Source: Dicyema japonicum (Eukaryota > Dicyemida > Rhombozoa > Dicyemidae). From it: a stretch of 64,000 nucleotides of DNA. Of this stretch, positions 34,251 through 45,465 are shown piece by piece. Every line of letters begins with the position of its first letter. Position 1 is the first letter of the stretch. The stretch covers positions 127,583 to 191,582 of the forward strand of contig RDEW01000036.1 in assembly GCA_011109175.1 (NCBI GenBank). The letters are read 5' to 3'. Under the pieces are notes generated by a model. That model saw only the letters and a program-made list of their open reading frames with translations, did no database searches and was not told the DNA's origin. Position numbers and translations under genes: made by a program.

Positions 34251-35089
34251 TAATTCTGCTTATATTTTATAAGTTAACATAGAAATGGTATTTTTTGATA
34301 TTTTACAGAAAATATTTGATACTTTTTTTCTATTTTTCGGAAATTATTTGATAATCTTTGAAAAAGATTGCTAACAAATTCAACTTCGTTTTTTCTTACG
34401 ATTAAAGTGGACATTGAGGAAGAAAGAACCGTTATATGAAAATGTTATTAGCGGTCACAATAAGATATTCTCTGAGAACCACAAAATCATACATGCAAAC
34501 TCAATTGGCCTAGGTAATTACTTGATATCACTACTGAGTGATAAAGTAAAAAAATTAAATATTAATATTATAAAATTCATTGGTCTCTACAAAGTTCCAA
34601 TTTGGTCATCAGCTTAGGGTTTGCATGCAGGTTATCGGTTTATAATAGCAGCAGAATGAGGCTGTCATCTTTGGGATAAAATAAGTTGTCCCAGTGCAGG
34701 CCCAGTAGGAATCGTTTCAGTGTTACTGATGCTTTTCTGTACGACACGTAGACTCCTGCAATGAAGTACATCTCTTGGTAAAGAAATTACATAATTTATC
34801 TGCACCGGTCGTTTTCCAAACAGGGAGACGTTTCACTAGCTCCACAATTTCATGCTAAAATCAAAAGTTCCGCAAGATTCCGCCAAAAAAGGAGCTATGC
34901 TAAATTGGACATGGGGAACACATTTATGGATCATGCTGGAACATGTACTGTGAGCATTTTCATGTAGGCGAAGGTTAAACAATCTTCGATTAAATAAAAC
35001 AAATTATTTTTTCTACTTCTTTTAAACCGACTTTGATTAAATTAGATTAGTTAGTTAAGATGCCATGAGAATTATCTCAAATTAACTTT

Positions 35090-35185
35090 TGTAAACAGAT
35101 TATATCAAATTCCGTAATGTAAGATTATTAAATCACTAAAAATAAAACCAAAGTGAAATACAAATCACATATTTTATTATAAATA
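35090..35185 (+). promoter_or_regulatory. Conserved upstream block of tetraspanin 1
   Basis: About 100 bp including TAAGATTATTAAATCACT, GAAATACAAATCACA and TATAAATA (35178-35185) is shared with sequences upstream of the other two tetraspanins (46955-47045 and 58285-58379). The TATA start is 35 bp before the ATG, so the leader must be very short. Confidence 0.55.
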
Positions 35186-35212
35186 ATAACATTAGAAGCT
35201 AAAAATCGTCAA

Positions 35213-35992
35213 ATGTATATCAGAAAAGGATTAATTATAACAAATGTTGTAGTTTTTGCTGTAAGAGACTTTAACTCAATTCCAATAGATTTTTGGATCA
35301 ATCTCATCATATTTTGGTTCAGTGCTTATGTATTATTATCACAATGACGAAATACTCAATATTAGGACCTTCAGAATATTAGGAAGCATCCTCATCGCTA
35401 CTGGAACAGCCTCATTTTTAGGAATGATTACTGGAATTGGTGCCCTCTCCAAAAACAAGTTCGCATGTACAATAGTATGGATCGTATGTTAAGGTTTAGT
35501 ACACTATATCACTCATTTTCATTCTCGCCTGTTACATAGCTTTGACTTCAATTTTTATGATGAACAAGGATATTGTCGTAGTACGTACTAATTCTTTAAG
35601 CTTTTCACTGAAGCGAGAGAAAGATTCATATATGCAGTCTTCTATGCCAAACAATATATGGATGCGATTAGCTACTGGCAAAAAACATTGAAATGTTGTG
35701 GAAGTCGTAGTATCTTTGATGTGGAACTCCCCTTTCCCCTAAACTGCTGTTTTTCCAAATATTGTAAAAATCATTATCAGTTCTCAATTGTAATCTAAAT
35801 TTATGAAAGCAGGGTTGTCCTGATAAACTTTGTTATTTGGTCTACAAGTATGAATCATATTACTTTGTTTTCTCAGGAATCATGTTCTCGTTATTAGTTT
35901 GTCTATTATTTTATACATTTTTTAGATATTTGGACTCGTCACTGTTTTTTATTATTAATTGGATTAATAATTCTTTTTATTACTCAATATAG
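35213..35992 (+). CDS. Tetraspanin 1 (225 residues, five exons)
   Basis: Tetraspanins are four-pass membrane proteins that organise membrane microdomains. Exons 35213-35260, 35289-35474, 35500-35574, 35601-35789 and 35813-35992 are separated by introns of 28, 25, 26 and 23 nt. The protein has a short N-terminus, TM1 across exons 1-2, TM2 (IATGTASFLGMITG), TM3 (YTISLIFILACYIALTSIF), a large extracellular loop with the CCG signature (LKCCGS) and LNCC and CPDK cysteines, and TM4 (YYFVFSGIMFSLLVCLLFY). Compared with the other two copies, the loop is the most diverged and the C-terminus 14 or more residues longer. All frames are intact, which argues for function. Confidence 0.88.
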
Positions 35993-36054
35993 TCAATATA
36001 GGACATATATGTATCACATAACGTTTCTTAGGTTTTAAAGAATATCATTAGTAG

Positions 36055-36260
36055 CGTCCGAGTTACTATCAGTGCTCCTCAAAATCTAGGATCCAATATG
36101 ACGTCCGAGTTACTATCAGCGTTCCTCAAAAACTGAAAAATCTAGGATCCAAGCTGTCATCCTTCGTATCGGATCGTCGATAGATAAAAAGATGGGGACA
36201 GTGGAAAATGGGATGGCTAATTTATAAGGAAATGCACTTTCAAAAGTTTGAAGATCGGAA
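36055..36260 (+). repeat. Repeat with internal duplication, related to 60120-60240
   Basis: CGTCCGAGTTACTATCAG followed by CCTCAAAA and ATCTAGGATCCAA occurs twice (36055-36093 and 36103-36150). A diverged copy of the same order, GAGTTATTAGCAG then AGGATCCGGATC, lies at 60130-60180. Confidence 0.5.
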
Positions 36261-36357
36261 GCTTCGGGAATAAGCCATTTTTGAAAACACTCGAGGAATC
36301 ATTATTCGGTTCCATTTAACAGTGCTCATCTACCCTAGTTAGGCATCGTGATGATAA

Positions 36358-36705
36358 GGTAAACCCTCAATTAATCCGAACAAAAAAAATGGATGCCTTT
36401 CGGATTGGGAGGGGAATAATAAATTCATTGTAATTAATATTTATGTTTTCACATATAATAATAATGTCTCCATTTTCAGCATTAATAGTTTCCTTGTTGA
36501 CATTACAATCTTCACAAAGAATGACGATTTCGTTCTCGTTGAGAATTTCTGTTTGAGTTATTTCTCCTTCATTAGCAATTGAAAATGGAATTTGTTAAAT
36601 ATCTCTTTTTGTTTTTTCTTAAATAATAATACTATTATTGTTTAATGAAATGTCGAAATTAAAGTTGACAAGTCGATTTTGACAGAAACAAAATTACAAT
36701 CAATA
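36358..36705 (-). mobile_element. Truncated Tigger-like element
   Basis: The left end TAAACCCTCAATTAATCCGA matches the terminal repeat of the element at 56312. The minus strand inside reads EGEITQTEILNENEI, like NIEITQTDTLD in the 56312 element, i.e. the acidic C-terminus of the same transposase. The right end is missing where family B starts. Confidence 0.6.
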
Positions 36706-36708
36706 AAC

Positions 36709-37734
36709 CTCGACGGAGCAAATATTTAATGTCCGATTCGACGATGATACATGGATTCAGGCTACACTCCCAGTTAGATTCGGGGGTCTTGGAATCCGTC
36801 GAACTTTGGACGTCTCACTTCCCGCTCATTTATCATCACTCACGGCCTGCGAACCTTTGGTCAGGAGGATTCTACACTCCCCACCCGAATTCTCAACTGA
36901 CCAAGAGATAATCCACGCACGAGAAGCCTGGAATGCCACCAACCTCCCCCTGCCTCCTTCCCAAGATCGCCAGCGATACCTGGACAACTTATTATGCTGG
37001 AAATCATTTGGACTCCTACTGGAATCTGCCAATCAGCACCGACGCGCTTGTTTCCTTTCGGGGGCTTCCCCTGAGAGCGGAGCTTGGCTAAACGCCATCC
37101 CCAATGGAGCTTTGGGCACTTTTCTGGATGATGAATGCGTTAGAACTGGTATCTCTCTGCGGCTGGGACTAAAAGTATGTGTACCTCACCCGTGCCGATG
37201 TGGCATCCTGATAGACTGCTATGGCCTGCACCCTCTCGCCTGCAGGAGAAGCGCTGGCAGATCCCCAAGACACAAGGCTCTGAATGAAATTGTCAGGCTA
37301 GATATGGATGCTGCTGGATACTCGGCCATTCTTGAACCGGTCGGATTATGCAGAAGTGACGGGAAACGACCGGACGGGATGACCATATTTCCATTTGAGG
37401 CCGGGAAACCACTGGTTTGGTATGTGACATGTACAGACACGTTCGCCCAGAAAAATCTTCACGAGAGTGCTACAAGGGCCTGCTCTGCAGCCGTCAAGGC
37501 GGAGAAGGCCAAACTCGTTAAATACGTCGACCTTCCCGATGATGTCAAATTTGTTCCCCTTGCTATGGAGACTTCCGGATCCTACTCCCCCTCTACACTC
37601 GAGTTTTTCGGACGTCTTGGAAACCGGATCACCTCATGCACTGGAGATCTCCGTGAACGCCGCTGGCTATTTGAGCGAATTTCGCTCGCAATTTTGAGAG
37701 GGAACAGCCACGCAGTGAGGGCGGCAACTACCTG
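36709..37734 (+). CDS. Family B retroelement, C-terminal ORF (best copy)
   Basis: An uninterrupted frame of about 340 codons following a stop at 36706-36708. It begins in the post-RT region (WIQATLPVRFGGLGIRR) and passes through QHRRACFLSG and GTFLDDECVRTGISLRLG. A CCHC-like knuckle follows (CRCG then GLHPLAC), then SPRHKALNEI, LEPVGLCRSDGKRPDGMT and VTCTDTF, ending in ILRGNSHAVRAATT. RPDG plus a downstream acidic strand resembles a PD-(D/E)xK restriction-like endonuclease as found in R2/R4-type LINEs. Here the usual WDATC is WYVTC, which may abolish cleavage. The RT itself is absent, so this is a 5'-truncated copy. It abuts an R4-like fragment at 37742. Confidence 0.75.
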
Positions 37735-37741
37735 ACTTCTA

Positions 37742-38113
37742 TTGTTTAATAAAAATTTCTTTAACAAAAAAATCAATAAACTTGATATTTTTGTGTATGA
37801 CAAAACAAAGAAGGAAGTAACCTTAATCGAAGTGGGGATTACCTCACAAGACCGAATAAAGCAATTTGAAGTTGATAAACTTCACAAATATGACTTGCTT
37901 GCAAATTCACTTTCGCTGCTCTATGAATGCCAAGTGAAGATTATTCCAGTGGTTTTGACATGGGATGGAGTTGTCTCAAGATGCTTCGAGAATCATATGG
38001 ATAAATTATCTATTGAAGAACCAACGAGGACTTACATCCAATCGGTTGTGCTGAAGAGAACGCTCGAAAGTATGCTCATTGAACATAAGCATGGGATGAG
38101 GGTATACGATTAA
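37742..38113 (+). pseudogene. R4/Dong-like restriction-like endonuclease fragment
   Basis: The ORF reads LDIFVYDKTKKEVTLIEVGI, then EVDKLHKYDLLA and IIPVVLTWDGVVSR. (P)D followed by E-x-G and a later K matches the PD-(D/E)xK nuclease at the C-terminus of R4/Dong-type LINEs. It starts directly after a family B tail, forming a fusion of two elements; there is no RT upstream. A parallel copy lies at about 40130-40320 behind its RT. Confidence 0.75.
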
Positions 38114-38399
38114 GAGTACGCCTCTGCTACCTTTCAACTTGTGAAACTGGCATGCCGTGAGGACAGCCCACTGGACTCGAACGGAGATATTTTGACTGAA
38201 TCTGATGTGGAGATGGGGAGTAACAGGGATTTATGGCACACTTTTCTTCTAAGAGAAGAAGGATTACCAAAAATCTGGATCAAAATCCGCTTAATTAGTT
38301 AATTTACTCGTTTGTAAATAAAAACAACGTGGTGGTGTTATGGTGAGTAATTGTATCATCATGGAGCGTCGTTCATATAATGGAGCAACACACATTACA

Positions 38400-38823
38400 C
38401 CCAAAAGACTGGACACTGCGGTTATGCTAATGCACGCAAATATAAACTTTTCTGCTTGTCTTGCGGTGACTTTTTCTACCTTGGATGCATAAAGATGTCT
38501 CAGTGGGCTGCGTGCTCGCTCTACCTGTGGAACTGCAGTGTCTGCATGGGCACTGGCCGGAAAACCCAGAGGATCATTCCAAACGAGCACGTCAAACCAA
38601 ATGAGCCTCTAAACTTCAATGATATGGACAACCTCTTGCTCTTCTTTTCGGATCTAAGGAAAGCCAGGAAGATCCCAATCAGGATCCCAAGAGCCGTCCG
38701 GATCCCCGCGGCTACATGCATGGCTCTGCAATTGACGATGCTCTCACGTCGACGACCTGGAGGCCTGGCTAAAACTCCTCAGTTTTGCTCGAAAATACTT
38801 AAAGATCGGTTTAAAATTTTTTA
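38400..38823 (+). pseudogene. Family B N-terminal PHD-finger fragment
   Basis: The frame 38456-38823 and sequence just upstream read HCGYANARKYKLFCLSCGDF, FYLGCIKMSQWAACSLYLWN and CSVCMG, the C4HC3 spacing of a PHD finger including the conserved Trp. The linker follows (DMDNLLLFFSDLRKARKIPI, RIPRAVRI). This is the N-terminal end of the family whose C-terminus lies at 36709. The ORF ends at a stop near 38821, where a Tigger fragment begins. Confidence 0.65.
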
Positions 38824-38845
38824 GCTAATCTTCAGGTTTTCATTA

Positions 38846-39180
38846 ATGCTTTGCGCAAATATGACTGGATCTGATAAAAGAACTCCACTGATGATCGGAA
38901 AGTATAAGAAACCAAGGTGTTTCAAAAACATGAACGTTGATAAATATTTACAATACCACAATTCTTTAAAGGCTTGGATGAACATGCATATTTTAAACGA
39001 ATGGTTGTATAAATGGGAAATGAATCTCAAACAAAAACAAAGAAGGATACTTATGATTGTAGACCATTGTCTTTCTCACAAAATAACAATCGAATTAAGT
39101 ATGATAGAAGTTTTATATTTACCAAAAAACACGACGACTGTGCTTAAACCAATGGATCAAGGGATTATGATCGCGGATTC
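38846..39180 (+). pseudogene. Tigger/pogo DDE_1 transposase fragment
   Basis: The plus strand reads CANMTGSDKRTPLMIGKYKK, PRCFKNM, KAWMNMHILNEWL, ILMIVDHCLSHK and LPKNTTTVLKPMDQGIM. These are the classical Tigger/jerky motifs, with a catalytic Asp in IVDHC (normally VDNC) and MDQGI. The frame passes without a stop into the R4-like RT from about 39200, so one ORF holds pieces of two unrelated elements. Confidence 0.85.
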
Positions 39181-39199
39181 CATTCAAGAAGAGGAGTTT

Positions 39200-40470
39200 G
39201 TAGACTTTACGTACTCTGAATGGAAGTCCTTGAAAATCCGGAATCCCCGAATGGATTATAAAGTTGTGAGATTACTGATTATGCATTGGAAAGTGAAACT
39301 AATGTTGAATAATGAAAATATTCGTGATATTCAGTTTGAAAGGGGAATTTTGCAGGGGATAGTCTATCCCCCATGTTATTTGTCTCAGTGCTTGATTCAC
39401 TTAGCCGTTTATTGACATATAGGTATCCAAAAGTCTCCAGTTTACAGTCTGTCTCGTCATTCTCAACTATCATCTTATATTTATTGACGATTTAAAACTT
39501 ATTTCGACTAGTGAAGATGTTATTGTCAAGATGATGGAAGATGTTAATTTGTACTTCAGTGCTGTGGGGCTGGAAAGGAATCTAGAAAAGTCCGCTACAA
39601 ATGTCTTGTTGTTATCAGATGAAGCCAAGTTGTTAGAGGGAATGGATGGATATAAATACCTTGGTGTATTGGAAGGTCCTTCCGGACAAATTCAAAAGCC
39701 AGAAATGTTAAAAATTATTCGCAAGTAAACCAGAGAATTGAGAAACTGGTGAATACCAAACTAAATGCAGTGAATTTGTTTAAGGCTATTAACGAGCATG
39801 CTCTGTCTTTATATAACTATTATATTGGACTCATTAATGTGGAACCCTGTGAATACGATTTGATTGACTCAGCTATCCGCACCATATTGATTAAACATCG
39901 AGTCCATCTCAAACCTGCATGCAAGCAGAGGCTTTATTTAACGAGGAATTACCTTGGGAGAGGGCTACGCTCAATCTCTCTTCTAAGTGAGAAGATGTTA
40001 TATGGATTTTTTCATGATTTGAAATTCAGAAAAAAATCGAAAAGACTTCATTCAGTGCAAACAACTGTTGTGACTGAACTTGTGAAAATTCGTGTTGATC
40101 AACAATAGCTACTGATGCGAGAATAGAAAATAATAAGCCGGATATTTTCGTGTATGACAAAATCAAGAACATAATAACACTAATAGAAGTCGGAATAACC
40201 TCCCAGGATTCTTTGAAACATTTAGAAGTTGAGAAAGGCCGCAAGTACGATTTTCTCGCAAGTGAGCTGGGAATAATACACAAATCAAAAGTATACGTGG
40301 ACATAGTAGTTTTCACTTAGGATGGAAATTTTATAAACACTTTTTGAACCACTTAAATTTGGAATGCTTTGTAGGAGCCTACATGCAGACGGTAACGATC
40401 AAAAAACGATGGAAAGCGTTTTGGGCGGTCACGTTTGTATGTCGGAGTACTTGTCGAAATGAAAATGGAA
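39200..40470 (+). pseudogene. R4/Dong-like LINE: RT and nuclease
   Basis: In order: RT (YKVVRLLIMHWKVKLML), a broken LQGDSLSP region near 39355, FIDDLKL (about 39483), a thumb (YKYLGVLEG), then LSLYNYYIGLINVEPCEYDL and RLYLTRNYLGRGL (39749-40108), typical of R4/Dong elements. The nuclease PDIFVYDK, ITLIEVGITS and DFLASELGII follows at about 40135-40320, with a stop at WDG. There are at least four frame breaks. 39220-39795 is nearly identical to 49212-49800. Confidence 0.75.
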
Positions 40471-40589
40471 TTTTATGTTAACTAACTATTTTTGTTTGTT
40501 TACAAATTAACTAAATAATTGTTTAATGATTTACTATTATTATTTAAATTTAAATTAATAATTTTTTTTGATAAACGTGCATCTCTATT

Positions 40590-40651
40590 GTGGGCGTTGA
40601 TGATTAGATATCGATGATAACATGATGTATCACCAAGATCTCTGAGCCCAT
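40590..40651 (+). ncRNA. Box C/D snoRNA, U24 (SNORD24/snR24)-like, copy 1
   Basis: Box C TTGATGA (40597-40603), a C'-like ATGATGT (40622-40628) and box D CTGA (40642-40645) lie inside a six-pair terminal stem GTGGGC/GCCCAT, one of the pairs being G-T. The stretch just before box D, CACCAAGATCT (40631-40641), is complementary to AGATCTTGGTG, a highly conserved segment of eukaryotic large-subunit rRNA that U24 targets. By the box D plus five rule it would direct methylation of the C in AGATC. No clear D' box is seen. It lies between an R4-like remnant and an inverted family B copy. Box C has T at the position that is usually A or G. Confidence 0.7.
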
Positions 40652-40805
40652 CCTATACATGCTAGAATGTCTAAAACATAATAAGAGCTCCTTTCGCGAG
40701 TTCTCTTTGCAATAGAAAAAAATGGGTCACTTAAATAATCATTTTTTTTTTATTTTTATGTATTTATTCTATTTTATTAATAAAAAGAGTTCAAAATTAA
40801 GGCAT

Positions 40806-41500
40806 CTGAATGGCCATGCATTTCCCTAACATAGCCAACGAGATACGTTCTCGGAACCAACAGTCTCTCGCGGATCCTTGGTCACAGCTTGAATCATGGA
40901 GCCGATCTTACGAACCAACTCATCTGCTTGGGGGCCAAGGATTCCTGACGTTTCCACTGCGAATGGAACAAATATATACTCCTCCGAAATTCTCTGGTAC
41001 TTCCTCCTCTTTCGTTCCTCGGCCTGCTTCGAAGCATGTCCTGGTCTGAAGCAGAAGCAACCAAATTAGACGGGGAATAAGTATCAACACACGTCGCGTC
41101 CCAGATCAGGTTTCGTCCGTTGGCGAATGGAAAAGTCGTCATCCCATCAGGGCGTTTTCCATCGTTTCGAGAAAGACCAGCAGGTTCTAACAGGCAATGG
41201 TGTCCAGCAGAGGCAAGGGAATTCTTTAATGTCATGTTAAGGCAGGAGTGCCTGGGGAAACGACCCGCACTCATCTTGCATGACAAGGGATGATAACCAA
41301 AAGGATCGATCCAACGTCCACAGCGGCATTTTCTTTCGGCACACAATTTAAGACCAAGACGAAGCGAGGTAGCTATTCTCACAGCCTCATCATCCAACAG
41401 GTTTCCAATTTCGGCAGATGGAAAAGCGTTCATCCAGGCCCCCGTCGAGTGACAACTGGCTGTTTTGAGGCAAGCAAGCCTTCTTATATCTTCCGTTAAA
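40806..41500 (-). pseudogene. Family B (subfamily 1) C-terminal copy
   Basis: The minus-strand ORF 41433-40894 reads LLDDEAVRIATSLRLGLKLC, CRCGRWIDPFGYHPLSCKMS, GRFPRHSCLN, KRPDGMTTFPFANGRNLIWD and ATCVDTYSPSNL. The RPDG and WDATC nuclease residues are intact here. A frameshift near 41045 breaks the last 60 residues. It is almost identical to 52150-52764 up to a shared breakpoint at 41406/52764. Confidence 0.75.
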
Positions 41501-41579
41501 TAATCATTTTGTGGAATTAATATGTGCTGATGACATCGATTTTCGCCAAGATGTACGCTTACGCTTTCCCTCTGTCTGA

Positions 41580-41775
41580 ATAACGATTACGCACAAATTG
41601 GTGTTCAACTCAAAACCGGAGACGATCTTGAGGATATTCGAAAACGCGTGAGGAACAGAGCTAGATGGAGAGGGCTGACTGGGAAGATAGTCGAGTGTAT
41701 GGCACGAGCGAAACCCTTGGTTTTACGTGCTTATGGCAACGCGGGAGTGCTGTTAACCAACTAAATGATTTCTGG
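41580..41775 (+). pseudogene. LINE (family C-like) C-terminal tail
   Basis: The plus strand reads LKTGDDLEDIRKRVRNRARW, RGLTGKIVECM, similar to LKTGDDLDELRSLAFDRGRW at the end of the copy at 62464-64000. Confidence 0.55.
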
Positions 41776-42219
41776 TAAAATTAATTTCTTAATAGTGGTA
41801 AAACATGGTGATTTAGAATAATCTGACATTATCATTTATTACATAATATTATTATAAAGTGCGCATATTCAGAAATATATTAAGTATTAAAGCCATAGTT
41901 AACAACCTAATACGTCATAAATTATTACTCCTTAATTTATGTAGTGTGGAAGCTGGTTTGAAGCTCTTCAAAGTGGATCTTCCTTAAACATCGGAATGGT
42001 GCCATCATTCAATTAATCAAGCATATAATGATATTCAATGACTATACTTTGAAATGACAAGGTGGATATAAGATTTATAGAAAAAAGAAAGAAACAAAAA
42101 AAAATCAAAAAATTGCAATCAGGATTATCCTATTTTGTGACAATGTCAAGTATCCTTATCATTTGTAGAAAGAGTCATTAAAATTCTTAATATTGAAAAA
42201 CGATAGGAACTTTAATTAC

Positions 42220-42310
42220 ATTTGTTTTTTTACCCCAAGATCACCGGATTAGAAAAAGTTAAAAGTTAACTAATAACTATGTGATCCGGTTTTCCGGGTT
42301 CTGGCTTTCG
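42220..42310 (-). repeat. LINE 3' tail block
   Basis: TTTTTTTACCCCAAGATCAC, then AAAGTTAACTAATAACTATG and TGATCCGG: the same layout as 7540-7645. It lies directly downstream (minus strand) of the LINE RT at 43700-42310 and is probably its 3' UTR end. Confidence 0.55.
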
Positions 42311-43940
42311 TTCGGGTCCTCGAAGATCCAATAGAATTGGTAGAAACAGGGACGGTCTCATTCTCATAAATTCCCCGCATTTTCTAGATAGTCAGATATA
42401 GAGAGTGAAAGCGGACAGTCGGTTTTCATTGCCCATTGTAGAAATGACTTCACTCTCCACCTTAGGTGTTTTTTAACATTCAACACGTTATCCACAGTTT
42501 TCTTATTTATTATTTTCAAGGCAGCAAGTTGTGCGGCTTCTAATTTTTGAGACGACGATTTAGAAATCATCGAGCTCCAGGAAGTACATGCGTATTCGAT
42601 TACTGGCAGTATGTATTGTCTGTATGTTTCTGTAGTACGAAGGTGTTGCGCCCGGTTGGTATCGGGACAAAATTTTCAATATGTTGGTCTTCCTCTTGAC
42701 TTGCTAGTAACTTTATTGACGTGTTGGTCAATGTCAAGAGTATGTCCAACTTTAATCCTAGTATTGTTGGAGACTTATTCAAACAATTTGATTTTGGGAG
42801 AGTATAATGTTCTTCTATATGTTGAGAAAATTGTTATAAACGACTTTCCTGTGAAACTTCCAGTCGATTTGATATTAACCAATGTTCCAACATACCAATA
42901 TAACTTTGAAGTTTTATCCCTGCCTTCTCATAGTTAGAGTCTCTCGTCGCAAGAACAATGTCATCTGCGTATGAGAGTATCAATGTATCGGGATCGTCAT
43001 TGATGGGAAGGTCATTGGTGTACAGGTTGAAGAGCAGGGGAGAGAGAGGTGAACCTTGAGGGACACCATTCGGCAATAAACAGGATGTAGATTTTCTGTT
43101 GTCTGACATCACTTGTCCTTTCTTCCATTCAAAAAGTTCGACAGCCATCTTTTAATGTTTGGATTCATACGAGTGTTAGAAATTTTCTCTATTAGCAGCG
43201 TCCGGGACACAGATCGAATGCTTTCTTCAAGTCTATTGAAGCCATTATGTCCTTTTAAGTGGTTTTGGATAGAGAATCCATCAGATATATATTGAGTTAA
43301 TTTTGTTAAGTGAGTCGTAGTAGAATGATTTTCACGGAATCCATGCTGGAATACTCGATTTGGTACAATATCTTTGATTAGTGTTAATATTAATTTTCTA
43401 AAATTCGGGACATCGCACACAATATTGCAATTGGACAATAAAAGAGGGATCGTTTGCAGGTTTGTTTGGCTTCCGAATTGGCAGAATTATGGATTTCTTC
43501 CATATAGATGGTATCATATTATTTTCACAGATAGAGTATAAACGTATGATAGGAATTCGGTTGCTTTTTCACCAAGGTGTTTCAGTTCCATCATCGAGAC
43601 ATTGTCAGCACCTCGGGAACGGGAGTTTTTGACATCCATGATTGCGTTTCGAACTTCTTGCGGAGTAAAGACAATCAAATCATATGATGGATACAACTTC
43701 TTCTCGTAGACTCTGTGTTCCCTCGAGAAATTTTTATGGCTATTGCGACATAGTGTCTCATTAAAATATTTGGGTCGATGTTGCTACATCCCTGTCCGTG
43801 GAAGGCTTTCTCAGAGCCTTCATTGCAACGTCTCAAATATTTAATTTTCCTCCAAATCAGCGTCTCGGATGTATTTAGCGATAGAGAATCAATAAGTGAT
43901 GTCCATCGCTTCTTGATTCTAGACTGGGTAACTTATTTAA
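42311..43940 (-). pseudogene. APE LINE reverse transcriptase, degenerate
   Basis: Minus-strand order: VRNAIMDVKNSRSRGADNVS (about 43660), LILPIRKPNK, then FREN(H) and GVPQGSPLSPLLFNLYTNDL (43100-42985), YADDIVLATRD (about 42975-42940), thumb and C-terminal pieces to 42364. The palm ORF 43148-42834 is intact including YADD, but the surrounding frames are broken. Together with the endonuclease at 45897-45466 it probably formed one element, split by the Tc1 element at about 44250-45391. Confidence 0.8.
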
Positions 43941-44249
43941 TTTGTATATTTAGGGTTTCATTTTTTGGAAATCGTAATTTGATAATTCCTTTTGCTTCGT
44001 TAATTTATTTCTTTCTCTGATAAGTGTTTTTGTATGCATATTATAATATGTATTCCTTGTTTGATCCCATTGGAATAAATAGTTTTCTTGTTTGGAGAAT
44101 AATGTCCGTGAAAGTTTTGATCATGTAGTCACTTGATGAGAATACCAATGTGTAAAATACTTCCATATTGGTGTCGATGTAATTTGGACCAATCTGCGCT
44201 TTCAAAATTTAAAAAAGTGGAATTCTGCCTGATAAATTTATTTTCTAAA

Positions 44250-45391
44250 ATCTTTGAGCTCATTTTTAGTCAAAATTATTAATTTTATTTTTTAATTAAA
44301 TATTCGCTTCATTTAACGAATTTAAAGCAAAATTAAAAAATAGCATGACACAAAAAATTTTGCTCACTTTTGTCATGAATTCTAAATGGAGGTTATGTGC
44401 GGTTCCCGAAAAAAACATTTATCATATTTCGTAAAAGGGATGATTATTGGCCATTTTAATAAGGAAAAACCATCAGAGAAATTTTCCACATTCTCAATTT
44501 ATTATTTTCAACTGTTTCGTTTAACATCAGTAAATATCGTAATTTGGATCAATTTCTCGACAGCCTGGATCAGGAAGTTTGCCGAAATTAAATTTAATAC
44601 ATGCTGAATTTTTATATACTGAATCCAAAAGTCAACCGACGTTGTTGGCGCCAGAATTACTTGCAATAACTAAGGAAAAATTATGTATTACCGTTTTCCC
44701 ACGGACAATTACCAGAACATTAAATCGAAATGGATTAGACTATAGACATGCTAAAAGAAAGCCATTTATATCCCAACAAAATATTGATTTGAGCTGGACT
44801 ATTTCAAAAAAATTTATTTCCCTGTCGGGTGAGACATGGAAATCGGTAATATTTTCCGATGAATCTGTTTTCAATGTTTTATCTAACACGAAACATCAAC
44901 TTATTTATAATAAAAAATACAGCCTTTCAAACTGTCAATTTACTTTCCACTGTAAAGTTTGGAGGAGGCCGAGTTATGATTTGGGGGTGTATTCCATATA
45001 ACGGTGTCGGCAATATTGTTTTTGTATATCAAAACATGAATAGTGCATGTTATATTAATTTATTAGCCAATAATCTACAACAATCTGCATAAAAAATGGG
45101 CCTAACATCAATTATTTTGTAGCAAGACAACGCTCCATGCCATACATCTCGCATGGTCAAAAAATTTTTTGAAAGAGAAAAATATCAAATTCTTGATTGG
45201 CCGTCACCAGAACTCAACTTCATAGAGCATGTATTTTTGCTTTAAATTCGTTAATTAAAGCGAATATTTAATTTTAGAAAAATAAAAGTAATAAATTAGA
45301 CTAAAAATGATCTCAAAGATTTTAATTTTATAATTTTCAAATAAAAAGCATGAAAATATTGATGAACAAATTCATTGACCGGTACTGTACA
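44250..45391 (+). mobile_element. Tc1-like transposon with long inverted repeats
   Basis: Transposase pieces: KGMIIGHFNKEKPSEK (HTH, about 44434), TRTLNRNGLDYRHAKRKPFI (44710-44770), WKSVIFSDESVF (first Asp), GGGRVMIWGC in a shifted frame after 44950, QDNAPCHTS (second Asp, 45112-45140) and SPELNFIEH (final Glu). All three DDE residues are present but frames shift near 44600, 44950 and 45090. Inverted repeats pair 44254-44341 with 45235-45325, including TAACGAATTTAAAGCAAAA. The right end continues to CCGGTACTGTA at 45391; a matching left tip is not evident. It lies inside a minus-strand LINE. Confidence 0.8.
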
Positions 45392-45465
45392 TTGACAGTA
45401 TTTATAGTTTTCTTAAGAATTCTAATATTTATGCCAATTAGTTCCAAATCTTCTGGATAGTGTTT

